Source: Macrosoma leucophasiata (Eukaryota; Arthropoda; Insecta; Lepidoptera; Hedylidae). Taken from it: a DNA stretch of 64,000 bases. A program made the translations under genes and the position numbers. Shown in pieces: positions 1 through 11,200 of this stretch. Position 1 is the stretch's first letter. Every line of letters starts with the position of its first letter. The stretch is taken from NCBI GenBank assembly GCA_036365455.1, contig JAWQUS010000017.1, positions 11,470,001 through 11,534,000 of the forward strand, given 5' to 3'. The notes below the pieces were generated by a model. The model was not told the origin of the DNA and ran no database searches. It saw only the letters and a list, made by a program, of their open reading frames with translations.

Positions 1-327
1 ATTTAGTTAGTACATACACCGTTATTTACTTATTTTATTTAAATATTTACTTACATTTCTTTAGTTACCTATATTATAGGTATAATACTAGCGCAGGCAG
101 ACGTTGTTCTATTCGAACTGTTTCTAACATTGACAATACGGTGCTATGTGCCATAAGTGTTCGTCTGTATTCCATGAAGAAGTAGACAGAAGCAGAGAAT
201 ATGTAATAACAATAGAAGTTAGTGCATGTCTTGCTTAAATGCCATTTAGTATGCCCATTATTTCTATCATTCGCCACTGGGAGGTTTAAATGGAAATTTT
301 CGTCAATGAACATTTAGTTACTCCTTA
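1..327. other. Upstream AT-rich sequence, no gene seen
   Basis: No coding exon, repeat of known type or RNA gene is recognised here. An open frame on the minus strand (74-313) has no recognisable domain and no codon character, so it is treated as chance. Confidence 0.4.
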
Positions 328-395
328 CCCAACCTGAGGATTGAACCTGGAACATAAGTGACCTGCTACCGGCAGACAACCGAGGCAGTGAGTAT
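328..395 (-). repeat. tRNA-like SINE head fragment
   Basis: Read on the minus strand this short stretch resembles the head of a tRNA-derived SINE, with a B-box-like GGTTCAATCC and an A-box-like segment. It is too degenerate and too short for a working tRNA gene. Low certainty. Confidence 0.3.
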
Positions 396-420
396 TGCGA
401 TATTAAAGGTATCTGATAAT

Positions 421-458
421 GTTTAAACATTGGAATAGGTATATTCCAATGTTTAAAC
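421..458. repeat. Perfect short palindrome (17-bp arms)
   Basis: Bases 421-437 are the exact reverse complement of 442-458, with a 4-bp loop (ggta). It lies just before a SINE and has no assigned function. It belongs to a set of similar palindromes across the window. Confidence 0.8.
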
Positions 459-469
459 AATACATTTTA

Positions 470-752
470 CCACTACTACTACGCTGGGGGTCCTGAGTTC
501 GATTCCGGGGTCGGGGACTATCAGAGATAGCGGTTTAAAAATCCTTTATCTCTGGTTCTGTTGGGATTTTTCCATTTTCTGGAAGTTTCCCAGTACCTCG
601 GAGTTTGGTAATGTGCCCGGAGATGGCAATAGGTTCGCCACCTGTTACATGGGCCAAAACGTAACCGGCGAGTCGTGGGTGTTTGCATGTATGCTTGAAT
701 GCATACATTTACCTCTGCCTACCCCTTCGGGGATTACAGGCGTGAAGTTACG
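470..752 (+). repeat. SINE-like repeat, family C
   Basis: The repeat begins with a tRNA B-box-like GAGTTCGATTCCGGGG and ends with the conserved tail GGGATTACAGGCGTGAAG. A second copy lies at 46110-46385 (+) and a 3' fragment at 47945-48056 (-). The multi-copy state and B box support a SINE or related non-autonomous element. An A box is not clear. Confidence 0.7.
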
Positions 753-1271
753 TTTTTTTTTTAATTATCTTTAAAACTTTTTTTGACTCACAGACATGAT
801 TAATATTCTGAACACAACTGGATCTCTACTACGCGATGGCTACCGCCATCTAACAGCGCAAGCTCGAACTTGGCAATACGATTTGCTATCTAAAATTATT
901 ATCAAAACGTTATCTCTGTTAATTAATAGGTATATCTCCTCCTTATATTAAATCTTTAAAATGGTTTATCGTTAATTTTTATATTTGAAATCAAAGTTAA
1001 ATAAATGCCATATTATCATAAGTTAACTCAATGCTGAAAAATAATTTCCTTTGCCTCAATCAATTAAAAACATGACAGTCAGCTGGATTTTGACATTAAT
1101 TTTGACGTTTGATTCACAACAACAGGTTCCGTTCCATCCATTTTTAGGTTATAAACTTACCCAACTGAATCATAATTATTTTATTGTACTATAAATAAAT
1201 ATTACATCGTGATTTAACTGAATGAGATTACAATGCTGCCTTCGGTTTCTATGCTTAATGTTTAACTCCAA
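753..1271. promoter_or_regulatory. Upstream region of the METTL2-like gene
   Basis: AT-rich sequence between a SINE and the start codon of the methyltransferase gene. The promoter and 5' UTR should lie here, but no TATA box or initiator can be named with confidence. An in-frame TAA at 1263-1265 closes the reading frame just upstream of the chosen ATG. Confidence 0.35.
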
Positions 1272-4200
1272 ATGGATACTAACAAAAGACCTCAATTCGG
1301 GAATAGAACCTTGGAAAATGTGGAAGAAGTCTTCAAGCATAACGCTTGGTATTGTATTTACTATAACTGCTAGATATTGCAAATATAACAACATTTATGA
1401 TGATAAAATAGCTGAACTTGAAAAAACAAGACACAGAAAGAAGCCTCCGGGCGGTTCTCGCTATCTAACTGATATCAAACATCTTTATCTATTCAATTCT
1501 TGGTACTTAGTTTTCTTTGACTATGTGTTGACTTTTTACAATATATTCCCTATATATGTATATATACATATATCCACGTAACTGATAATCTGCTAACTCA
1601 TACCTATTTCTATCAGATTAACAATTGTAATTCCTTCCATGGCTCAGTGATAGACCGTTTCAGCTTCTTGTAAGGTGGCAAACTGTTTGTATGCATTGAA
1701 AAGTGTTCTGCAGTGTAACACAAAATATAGGTGTTGGACATTCTGCATTCTTGAAGGCATACAGACAGCATAGTGCAGTGCCCCTGTTTCTGTTTCCAAT
1801 AATTTGACCACCTTAGCTTCTCATAATATCCTGGGTTCGATCCACAGATTGAAAAATACTCAAAACTCAATATTTTATTGCTTTCATTTGTTACAGTAGG
1901 TAAAAGGAGTGATATTAGATATTTTGCATTGTAGAATATTCCCAGAATCATATTATACTGTACAATGACAATGTGGCAATACAGTTAATGTTTTTTGTCC
2001 TTATATTTTTTTACATCATATGAAACTTTTTATTCTTTATCAATTTCTAGCAATGGCACTATCTGAATAACTAATAAATTTTTTTTCTTTATCCTTTATG
2101 TAATAAAAGTGGCAAACAAGCGTGCAGTTCACATTGATGTTAAGTGAGTGATGACTGCAGCCTATAGACACCCACACAATGACCAGAGGTCAAAATGCAG
2201 ATGCGCTGCCACTCCTGAGGCATTAGGTGTTATGCCTTTGTGCTGGAAATTACAGAGCCATATAAAATACAAATTAATAATAATTAAGTAGGTATCTATA
2301 TTATAATATAAGTAAATGATAGTAACTTGAAGAAGTATTGTCTTTTCTAACATTAACATTTGTCCATACTCCTATTACAGGGACAATGTAGAATGGAACT
2401 CAGAACAGGAAAAGGCTGCTGAAGATAAAATACAACAAAACTCTGAGATAACTTTTTCTGAAGAAAATTTAAAAGATTTAGAAGAGAATGCTGATAAACA
2501 TTGGGATGCATTTTATAATATCCACCAAAATAGGTTTGTTTTGTGACTTTACTATCATTTTTAAGTAACTAGAATACATTCATATCGAAGTGTGCATAAA
2601 GATCTGAATATATGTATATCTAATAATAGGTAGATATTGTATAGACTTAATTGATACAATGTTGGTGTAGTGTATACTTTTTTATAGCCCCATAATAACT
2701 ATCTTAGGTTTCATTGGTGGCAACTCAACTGCATTTTGACCTCTGGTTTTTGTGTAGATTTTGTGTGCGTAGTTTATGTGTGACTTAACACCAAAGCTGC
2801 ATGCTTGTTTCACCTTCCATACATAAAAAATACTTGTGAGCCATTAATTTGACATAAAACCTGGCCAAGTGCGAGTCTATCGTTAAAAAAAAGGTAAGTA
2901 ACCGCGATTTTCCAATTGGAAATAAAGAATTGGTCAGGTTAAAAAGACCAGTGTGGGGTTGGGGGTGAGGTAAACTCAATCGAACTCATGAACCCAATTT
3001 TTGTTCAAACTTTTCCATGTTGCTGTTTATGTGACTCAGTAAGAATACTGATTTTACAGATTTTTTAAAGATCGACACTGGTTGTTCACCGAGTTTCCTG
3101 AATTAGCACCAGACAACACCTCAGCACCTGTAAGAGTATATCCTAATGATGATAAATCTGATGAACCAATACAAATTGACCACCCAATATTGCCAACTGG
3201 AAGTAAAAGATTAATATTTGAAATTGGCTGTGGTGTAGGGAACACAATATTTCCTATTCTACAATACAGTCAGGACCCCAATTTATTTATTTACGGCTGT
3301 GATTTCTCATCTACAGCTATAGATATTATGAAACAAAATGAACTTTACGATACCAAAAGATGTGAAGTGTTTGTATTAGATGCTACAGCTACTGAATGGA
3401 ATGTCCCATTTGCTGAGAATTCAATAGACATCATTGTACTCATATTTGTATTATCTGCAATAGATCCTTCAAAGTAAGTTTAAAATATTACCTATATTTG
3501 AGGAGGAGCAAAAACGGCCCAAATAGCTTATCAAATTTGAATGTATGGATGACCTTACTAACTAAATCCCATCCATACACTCAAATATTGAATAAAAGTA
3601 CAGTACGCGCAAAACATAATGCCACTGAGTGAACGAGTTGCAGTTGAACGAGTTTCAATGTTCACCAGATGAAAGCGAACTACAACCACATTGGTCGCCT
3701 CGCGTATTCCTTTTATACATAAAATCGCCATCTTTGCAGCAACTTGTAACTAATTTTAAAAAATAATAATTGTAAAAATACAGAAAAAAAGGTGTAGTGC
3801 TGCCATCTTTTGGTAAACCAATCAAAAGTCTAGGCCATTTTTTCATTAAAAAACATATTTTAATGTAGACAAGGTTTCCTAGGTCGTTCTTGCTCTTAAG
3901 GACAGGTTTAATGTTATGCATAGTTTGAACTGAAATATTCTGATAAAAACTATTTCCAATTACAGGATGCCAGTTGTAATTAAGAACATCTACAAATATT
4001 TGAAACCTGGTGGCTTAGTAGTGTTCCGGGATTACGGGAAATATGATCTTGCTCAGTTACGCTTTAAGAAAGGTCGCTGTATTTCTGACAATTTCTATGC
4101 CCGAGGTGATAGCACAATGGTGTATTTCTTCACACAAGAAGAAATCAGTATGTTGTTTAAAACTTCTGGATTTGAAGAAGAACAAAATTTAATAGATAGA

Positions 4201-4278
4201 CGACTCCAAGTTAACAGGGGAAAGATGTTAACCATGTACAGAATTTGGATCCAAGCAAAATATAGAAAGCCTTCATAG
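1272..4278 (+). CDS. METTL2: tRNA N3-methylcytidine methyltransferase, METTL2-like
   Basis: Four exons join without breaking frame: 1272-1348, 2381-2533, 3060-3473 and 3966-4278, giving 957 nt and 318 aa. All introns are GT-AG. The start is chosen because ATG 1272 opens the family's usual N-terminus (RPQFGNR, then VFKHNAWDNVEW across the first splice) and an in-frame stop lies 9 nt before it. Exon 3 has the family signature [13 protein letters not shown] and the SAM-binding motif EIGCGVG (residues about 131-137), followed by CDFS with the acidic Asp at about 158. Exon 4 carries the end of the Rossmann domain ([12 protein letters not shown]). METTL2-family enzymes use S-adenosylmethionine to make m3C at position 32 of cytosolic tRNA-Thr and tRNA-Arg; that role is family knowledge. 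Length fits METTL2 rather than the shorter METTL6. The gene looks intact and converges on the P450 gene. Confidence 0.93.
1640..1850 (+). repeat. Possible degenerate tRNA-like SINE in METTL2 intron 1
   Basis: An A-box-like ATGGCTCAGTGATAG near 1640 and a B-box-like GGGTTCGATCC near 1832 are far too widely spaced for a tRNA. The likely reading is a SINE split by later insertion. Weak. Confidence 0.25.
2097..2262 (+). repeat. Repeat family A, 5' part
   Basis: A truncated copy of the abundant ~290-bp element seen in full at 23920-24212 and 47645-47935. It keeps the 5' half (GTGGCAAACAAGC, CACATTGATGTTAAG, CCTATAGACACCC) and stops after the ggaaattacag block. It lies in METTL2 intron 1. Confidence 0.85.
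2694..2832 (-). repeat. Repeat family A, degenerate minus-strand copy
   Basis: It keeps the minus-strand landmarks CATTTTGACCTCTGG and GCATGCTTGTTT in family A order but is heavily diverged. It lies in METTL2 intron 2. Confidence 0.6.
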
Positions 4279-4950
4279 AAAAAAAAACCTGCCCTTTTAT
4301 TATAAAAGTACCTGCTTTATGACATATTATATGTTTTAAAATACTAAGGTATAAGTATCTATATTAAGGCCTTGAGGATCGAGCGGGCCTAATGGCCCTG
4401 ACGGATTAGATATGTGTACAGCAGCATCTGCAATCGTAGCTCCGAGGGTTGGTAACGATCCTAGGATAGAGCCTCTATTAGGGATTAAAAAGACAATATT
4501 ATAAAGAAAATCTCTTGATATAATAACGACGGGTTTATAAACAGCATGTGAGGGAGGGTCGTAAAAAATGTTTGCATAATAAAAGGGATTCACCATGAAG
4601 TTGATAAACACTGATCATACTGGCCTAGGATAGAGGTTCTAGGGATTAAAAAGACAATATTGTAAAGTAAATCTTCTCTTGATGTAATAGCGACGGGTTT
4701 ACAAAAAGTATTACTAATTACATCTTATTACAAGGTTTAATTCATTTTTATCTTTTCAGTATCTATCTCTTCTCGGCGGTATTTTTTTTTTGTGAAAAAG
4801 TTTTTTTATCTTAAGCAATTGACAATCTGACTAACAAAGACATGACAACGTTTATGAATAAGGGGGTATATCTGCATTCACACAGAAATGTCTGGTAGGT
4901 AGGTACTTACTTATTTTTAGTAGTATATTTATTTTGTTCAACATTGTTTT
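4279..4950. other. Convergent intergenic region with a diverged ~80-bp duplication
   Basis: The 3' UTR of the METTL2-like gene should occupy the left part, with a TATAAA-like poly(A) signal at about 4301. Two similar ~80-bp blocks lie at 4459-4540 and 4625-4704, both starting CCTAGGATAGAG. Read on the minus strand both stay open in the same frame (LYNIVFLIP in each). No family is recognised. Confidence 0.45.
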
Positions 4951-5199
4951 CACTGGCACCACCACACTATCTATATGCCGTGAAATTGTAGCAGTGTTCA
5001 GCACTACTGTGTTCCGGTCAGGTGGCAATGTACGGTCCTGTAATTTCCATACACAGAGGCATAACACCTAAGGCCTCAGGAGTGGTAATGCATTTTGACC
5101 TTGGTCTTCGTGTGGGTGTCTATAGATAGGCTGCAGTCATCACCTAACATCAATGTGAACTGCATGCTTGTTTGCCACTTCCATTACATAAAAAAAATA
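4951..5199 (-). repeat. Repeat family A, minus strand
   Basis: A nearly complete minus-strand copy lacking part of the 3' hairpin end. It ends with the usual A-run (T-run on the element strand). It sits 40 bp past the P450 stop codon and probably falls in that gene's 3' UTR or poly(A) region. Confidence 0.85.
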
Positions 5200-5238
5200 C
5201 AATTAGTTAAACATCTTAATAATATTCGATTTCTTTCT

Positions 5239-8200
5239 TTAAACCGATTCAAATTTGAAGTGATATGGTTTTTTGAAAGAATTCATGATTCTTGTAACAA
5301 CTGCAATTGGTGGTCCATTCCATGTGACCTTCATGTCGCGTAATAACTCCTTCATCAACGATTCTATCTCCATTTCTGCAATCCTTCGTCCAATACAAGA
5401 TCTGGTGCCAAAGCCAAAGGGCAATGTGATCATAGGATGTGCATTTCCGTAATATAGGGGATCGGATTTATCCACTAGCCATCTTTCTGGTATGAACTTA
5501 TTTGCTTGCGGGTAGTACTTCTCAGATAGAGACAAGTATTCGTTTGGTGCGATAACGTCAGTCTGCAATAAAAAAAAAACATATTTTGATGTACTTATGA
5601 TTGTAAGCGCTCGTGGTCTTGTGGAATCTTTCTTTTGTGGAGTAATTTTAGACCTCAATCTGTGTGTCCATTTGTACCCAATTGCTAAGTCGAGTGATCG
5701 AGTCAGATTGAGTTGAGATTGATGAGTGAGAGGGATCCCTCACGATGCTCTTATAGTGAAACGCAACTAGGACAGGGATGGTTTTAATTTCAATTAAATA
5801 TTTTTATATTGCAAACAGATATAACAACAATAATCGCTAGTCAGCCGAATGCGAACAAAAAACAAAATTCTCGAAAGGAAAGGAATTCTCTACGTGTTGT
5901 TACCACAAATTGTTTTACCAAAGGTTCCAGACTCAAATCGGACCCCGTGCTGATGAGATAATTACCTACTATAGAAGTAGAATATAGTAAATATAACCAC
6001 GGAACCTTAAAAACGCGGGATGGGCAGCAGTGCCCCACGATAAAACTACCGTTACTGCCGATCCCCCATCCGCCTGCCAAGCGTGGCGATTATAGTGGAT
6101 TATAGCACAACACTGTTGTGAGCGTCTTTGGGGAAGGTTTTGTCCAGCAATGGATGTCTTCCGGCATAAGTGATGAAGCGAATACTTCAGTGCCAGTCAT
6201 AGAAATCTAAATAACAAGACAATAGAAATAGTATGTTGCTAAAATTCATTAGGAAGGCATATCGCTGGTTTGTGTATTCGCTACTGCAAACACTGACCAA
6301 TAACTGATATACCTACAAGCTGACACAAATAATGAAAATACAATTTAGAAAAATTTAATCACAAATGTTCGTGATATATCAAATAGGTACATTCTATTGT
6401 TTCGCTTACTGACATTAAATCTTATATTTTTATGACAAGAATTCACAGTTTGTAATTGGTGTTGAAAAGACGCCAGTTTGTAACGACAAAAAGCTTTTTG
6501 GAGACATATCAAAACCAAGTGCAGCAACCGACCATCTATCCCAACTACGATAAAAAATAACGATTATATTGCTTGCTCTGCTCCCGAAATAGCAAGCACG
6601 TTTGCTCATCAATTTTCTAAGAATTACTGTACCGAAAGCTCCTTGAACGACGATACTTTGAACAATTTTCCGATTGAATCGTCTAACACATTGAGCGCGA
6701 TACCCCTCACTGAACGTGAGGTCCTTAGAAAAATGAAACACTTGGATTTTTCAAAAGGAGCTGTCCCCGACTCCATACCTACAGTCTTTGTCAAACGTTG
6801 CAGTGTATCTTTGGCTACGCCTTTAACAATAATTTTTAATAGATCACTAAATGATGGCGTATTTCCTGATGAGTGGAAAAAATCTAGGATACTGCCACTA
6901 CACAAAAAAGGTGATCATGATATGGCAGAAAACTACCGACCCATTTCTATTCTGTCTTGTTTTTCTAAGTTATTTGAATCTGTAATTTACCCAAAAATAT
7001 CACATTATTTCGATCCTTATTTATCACCTCAACAACATGGTTTTCGCGCGGGTCGATCAACAGCTACAAACTTAGTGACCTATGTGTCTGATATATCTCG
7101 ACCTTTATCTAACTCGCTCGGAGTTAGATAAAGGTCATGAAATCGATGCAAATATACTGACTTTTCCAGTGCTTTCGATAGTCAGACATTCTATACTTTT
7201 AATTAAACTAAAACGTTATGGCATTCAAGGGTCTTTGTTGCATTGGTTTAAATCATACCTAGCAAAAAGACTTCAGTTTGTGTCTGTAAACGGGTATGAT
7301 TCATGCACATTTATAACTTCTGGTGTACCTCAAGGCTCGCAATTAGGTCCCTTATTATTTTCAATTTTTGTTAATGACTTATGTATTTTCATTATTCATT
7401 CACAATTTTTGCTCTTTGCTGATGATCTCAAAATATACAAGACAATTCTATCTGTGATCGATATGCAGTACATTCAAGACGATTTGGCAGCGATAGAGGC
7501 TTGGTGTAAACGTAATAGCATGCAACTTAACGTAAACAAATGTTACCACATAAAATTCTCAAGAAAGAAATAATCTTTAGAATCATCCTATTCATTAGAC
7601 AACAATATACTGCAAAAGGTAAATGAAATTAAAGATCTGGGAGTTATTGTAGATAAGGAGTTGCGATTTTCTTCCCATGTAGACTCAGTTGTCACTAAGG
7701 CTGCCAGGATGCTAGGTTTCATAAAACGTAACACCAAGAGTTTCAAGCATGCACACACTAAGTTGGTCTTATTTAATTCTCTTGTGCGCAGCCACTTAGA
7801 TTACGCTAGCACCGCATGGAATCCCTACTACAGCATTCATTCTCAAAGACTTGAGAGCATCCAAAGAGCGTTCACAAAACACTTAGCGTATCACTCGTCT
7901 GGCATATCACACCGCAGTCCTTATAATTCTCGCTTGAACTTTTTTAGAATGTTAACACTGTCGCATCGACGTAAGATGCATGATATTTTGTTTCTGTATA
8001 AAATATTAAACAATAAAGCTACTGGCGATCAATTTCTTGATCGCATTTATTTCATAGTGCCTTATGGAGTGCCAAGGTTCCCTTTATTAAATACATTTTA
8101 TGTCCCTCGAGTCAGAACCAATATTGGTAAGAACTCTCCATTGAACAGAATCATCTGCGAATACAACATGCTCAATAAGAAAACTGAGCTTGACATCTTC

Positions 8201-11200
8201 AGTATGTCTCTACCAACATTAAAAAGTAGAGTGCTGGAGTCATTACATTGCATCTAGCTGTATAGCTGTAGGTGATTGCTATTCATTTTATTTAAAATTA
8301 AAATAGGCTAAATAGGTTTGATTTTCTTAGTTTTTAATTATTTTAAATGTACATTTTATATAGATTCTAATTTATCTAATTTTTGTGTTGCTTGATTTAA
8401 TTGGAATGCTATACATAACTATAATAGGCATATGCATCAGACCAATGCTTCTATGATATATTTTGTAAGTTTTTGATGTACTATGCTGTTGGTGTGTCAA
8501 TAAAATAAAATAAGACAATGTCACGCCCACACAGCACGTTACTCCTATGGTTATTTCATATTTCAGTGGTGCCAGTTGATCCTAATAGGTTGGGGAAAAA
8601 GTCTTTTCGCATTATAGTATGTATGGACTTGTAATAAAATCTCTTTGGCTGTAGTATTTGTATCTGGCTGGTTTTGGTATCATTGAAAGTTAAAATTTTA
8701 AAGAACATAATTCCAAATTCAAATTAGCCAAATGTGTGATTTTCATTTGTTTTTCGTACTGTCCAGATGAGTGATTCTAATGAAGAAATTCGATACATTT
8801 TAAAATTTTACTACAAAAAATGAAAAAATGCAATGCAAGCCGCGAAAAAAATTTGCGATGTTTATGGACCTAGTGCAGTGTCTGTGAGAGTAGCACAAAT
8901 TTGGTTTAAGCGTTTTCAATCCGGAAATTTTGATGACAAAGATGCACCTCGCTCTGGTCGCCCTATTACGGATAAAATGGATGCCATTTTTGAAAAAGTG
9001 GAGCAAGATCGACATATCAGTAGTTACGACGTAGCTGAAGAACTGAGAATTGATCACAAAACAGTTTTGGCGCATTTGAAAAAAACTGGGTACAAAAAAG
9101 GTCGATATTTGGGTACCTCACGAGCTCACTGAAAGAAACCTAATGAACCGTGTACTGTGTACTTTCCCCAACCTTATATTAGGTCTTCTCATCAAAATAC
9201 CGCGACAAGTGGATTTGGCAGTCCTCTCGTGATGTTAACCTAACATTGCATAAAGAATTCTGAAGAGACCGAAACAGGTGGAAATCTGAAGGTGCAAGGT
9301 CAGGACTATACGGCGGATGCATTAACACCTCCCAGCCAAACTCTCTTAATTATTGCTGAGTGGCTATAGATGTGTGAGGTCTAGCGTTATCATGATGAAA
9401 CACCACACCCCTTCTGTTGATCAATTCCGGCCGCTTTCTCTCAACTTCTTGCTTTAATCTCATCAGTTGTTCGCAGTAGAGTTCAGAATCGATAGTCCTG
9501 CCTGGTGGTAATAGCTCATAATGAATAATGCCCTTCCAATCCCACCACACACACAACATCACCTTATTGCGAGTTAACGCGGGTTTCGCCACACTCTGTG
9601 AAGCCTGACCGGACTTTGACCTGACCGGACTTTTCGCACGTTCTTGTCGTACATGATCCACTTTTCATCACCAGTTATCAGCTTCTTCAAAAATGATTCG
9701 GTTTCATTACGTCGTAATAAAGAATCACAAATGAGTACACGGTTCATTAGGTTTCTTTCAGTGAGCTTGTGAGATACCCAAATATCGAGCTTCTTTTTAA
9801 ACCCAGCTTTTTCAAATGCGCCAAAACTGTTTTGTGATCAATTCTCAGTTCTTCAGCTACGTCGTAACTACTGATGTGTCGATCTTGCTCCACTTTTTCA
9901 AAAATGGCATCCATTTTATCCGTAATAGGGCGAACAGAGCGAGGTGCATCTTTGACATCAAAATTTCCGGATTGAAAACGCTTAAACCAAATTTGTGCTA
10001 CTCTCACAGACACTGCACTAGGTCCATAAACATCGCAAATTTTTTTCGCGGCTTGCGTTGCATTTTTACTTTTTTTGTAGTAAAATTTTAAAATGTATCG
10101 AATTTCTTCATTAGATTCACTCATCTTGACAGTACGAAAAACAAATGAAAATCACACATTTGCCTAATTTGAATTTGGAATTATGTTCTTTAAAATTTTA
10201 ACTTTCAATGATACCAAAACCAGATAGATACAAATACTACAGCCAAAGAGATTTTATTACAAGTTCATACATACTATAATGCGAAAAGACTTTTTCCCCA
10301 ACCTATTATATTGACAAGTGTTGCCTGAGGCTAGAGGCTTTCCCCTAAAATCCCTAGATGGTAAAATAATCTTACCCCTTTCGGTATGTGATAACCCGCA
10401 ACAATATGGTCCTGCGTGGCACGTCGCAAGTTCGCAGCGATCACTGGATATCTCCTCAAAGATTCTTTGAGGCATGCTTTAAGATATCTGCTCGAACCAT
10501 TGGAACGTATTTCTTCTCTGAGGATTGCCTGTTTTTCTGGATTTGTTGCTAAGTCGTATAGTAAAGCAGTTGCAGCAAAAGAAACCTGTAAATTCATAGA
10601 CATATATATCAACTAGCGGCCCGCCCCGGCTTCGCCCGCGCTGCTCTGCTCCTATTAGTCATAGCGTAATGTAAGCTATCCTATCTCTCAAGTTGGATCG
10701 AACTGCACATGGTGTGCGAATTTTATTATAATCGGTTAAGTGGTTTAGGAGTCCATTGAGGACAAACATTGTGACACGAGATTTATATATATTAAGATGT
10801 TGTCTCACTGTACTTATTAACGATTTAGTGAAATTCTGCAAATCAAGGCTGTGAAGAACATTTTTTATAATTTAAAAAGAAACTGAATTTAATTATGTAA
10901 TTTAAAAAAAGCAAAAATTGATTATTCAGCCCATTAACCTATTTTCAAAACTACTGGCCTTAAAATTTGTGCAGAAAAAAAGAGGGTTTTGTTTATTTTA
11001 ATGATAAAAAGAAACAGAAGAAATCTCTCAATTGTACGAAATCATGCGCACGCAAGTTCGACACGCAGTTAGCCGGGTTTTGAAGAGCGGCGCCTTGCAC
11101 TTTTTGTGATGGGTAAAAAAATTTAAAACTCGCGTCATGACACGTGACCCTGATCGAAAATGCGTAAGCACGCGACCAGAATTCAATTCTACTTTTTGGG

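Noticed and set aside
1222..1581. 119-codon open frame on +
   Set aside because: It overlaps METTL2 exon 1 in another frame; the true exon is 1272-1348.
9816..10091. Open frame on + opposite the mariner transposase
   Set aside because: It is the antisense shadow of the minus-strand mariner DNA-binding domain.
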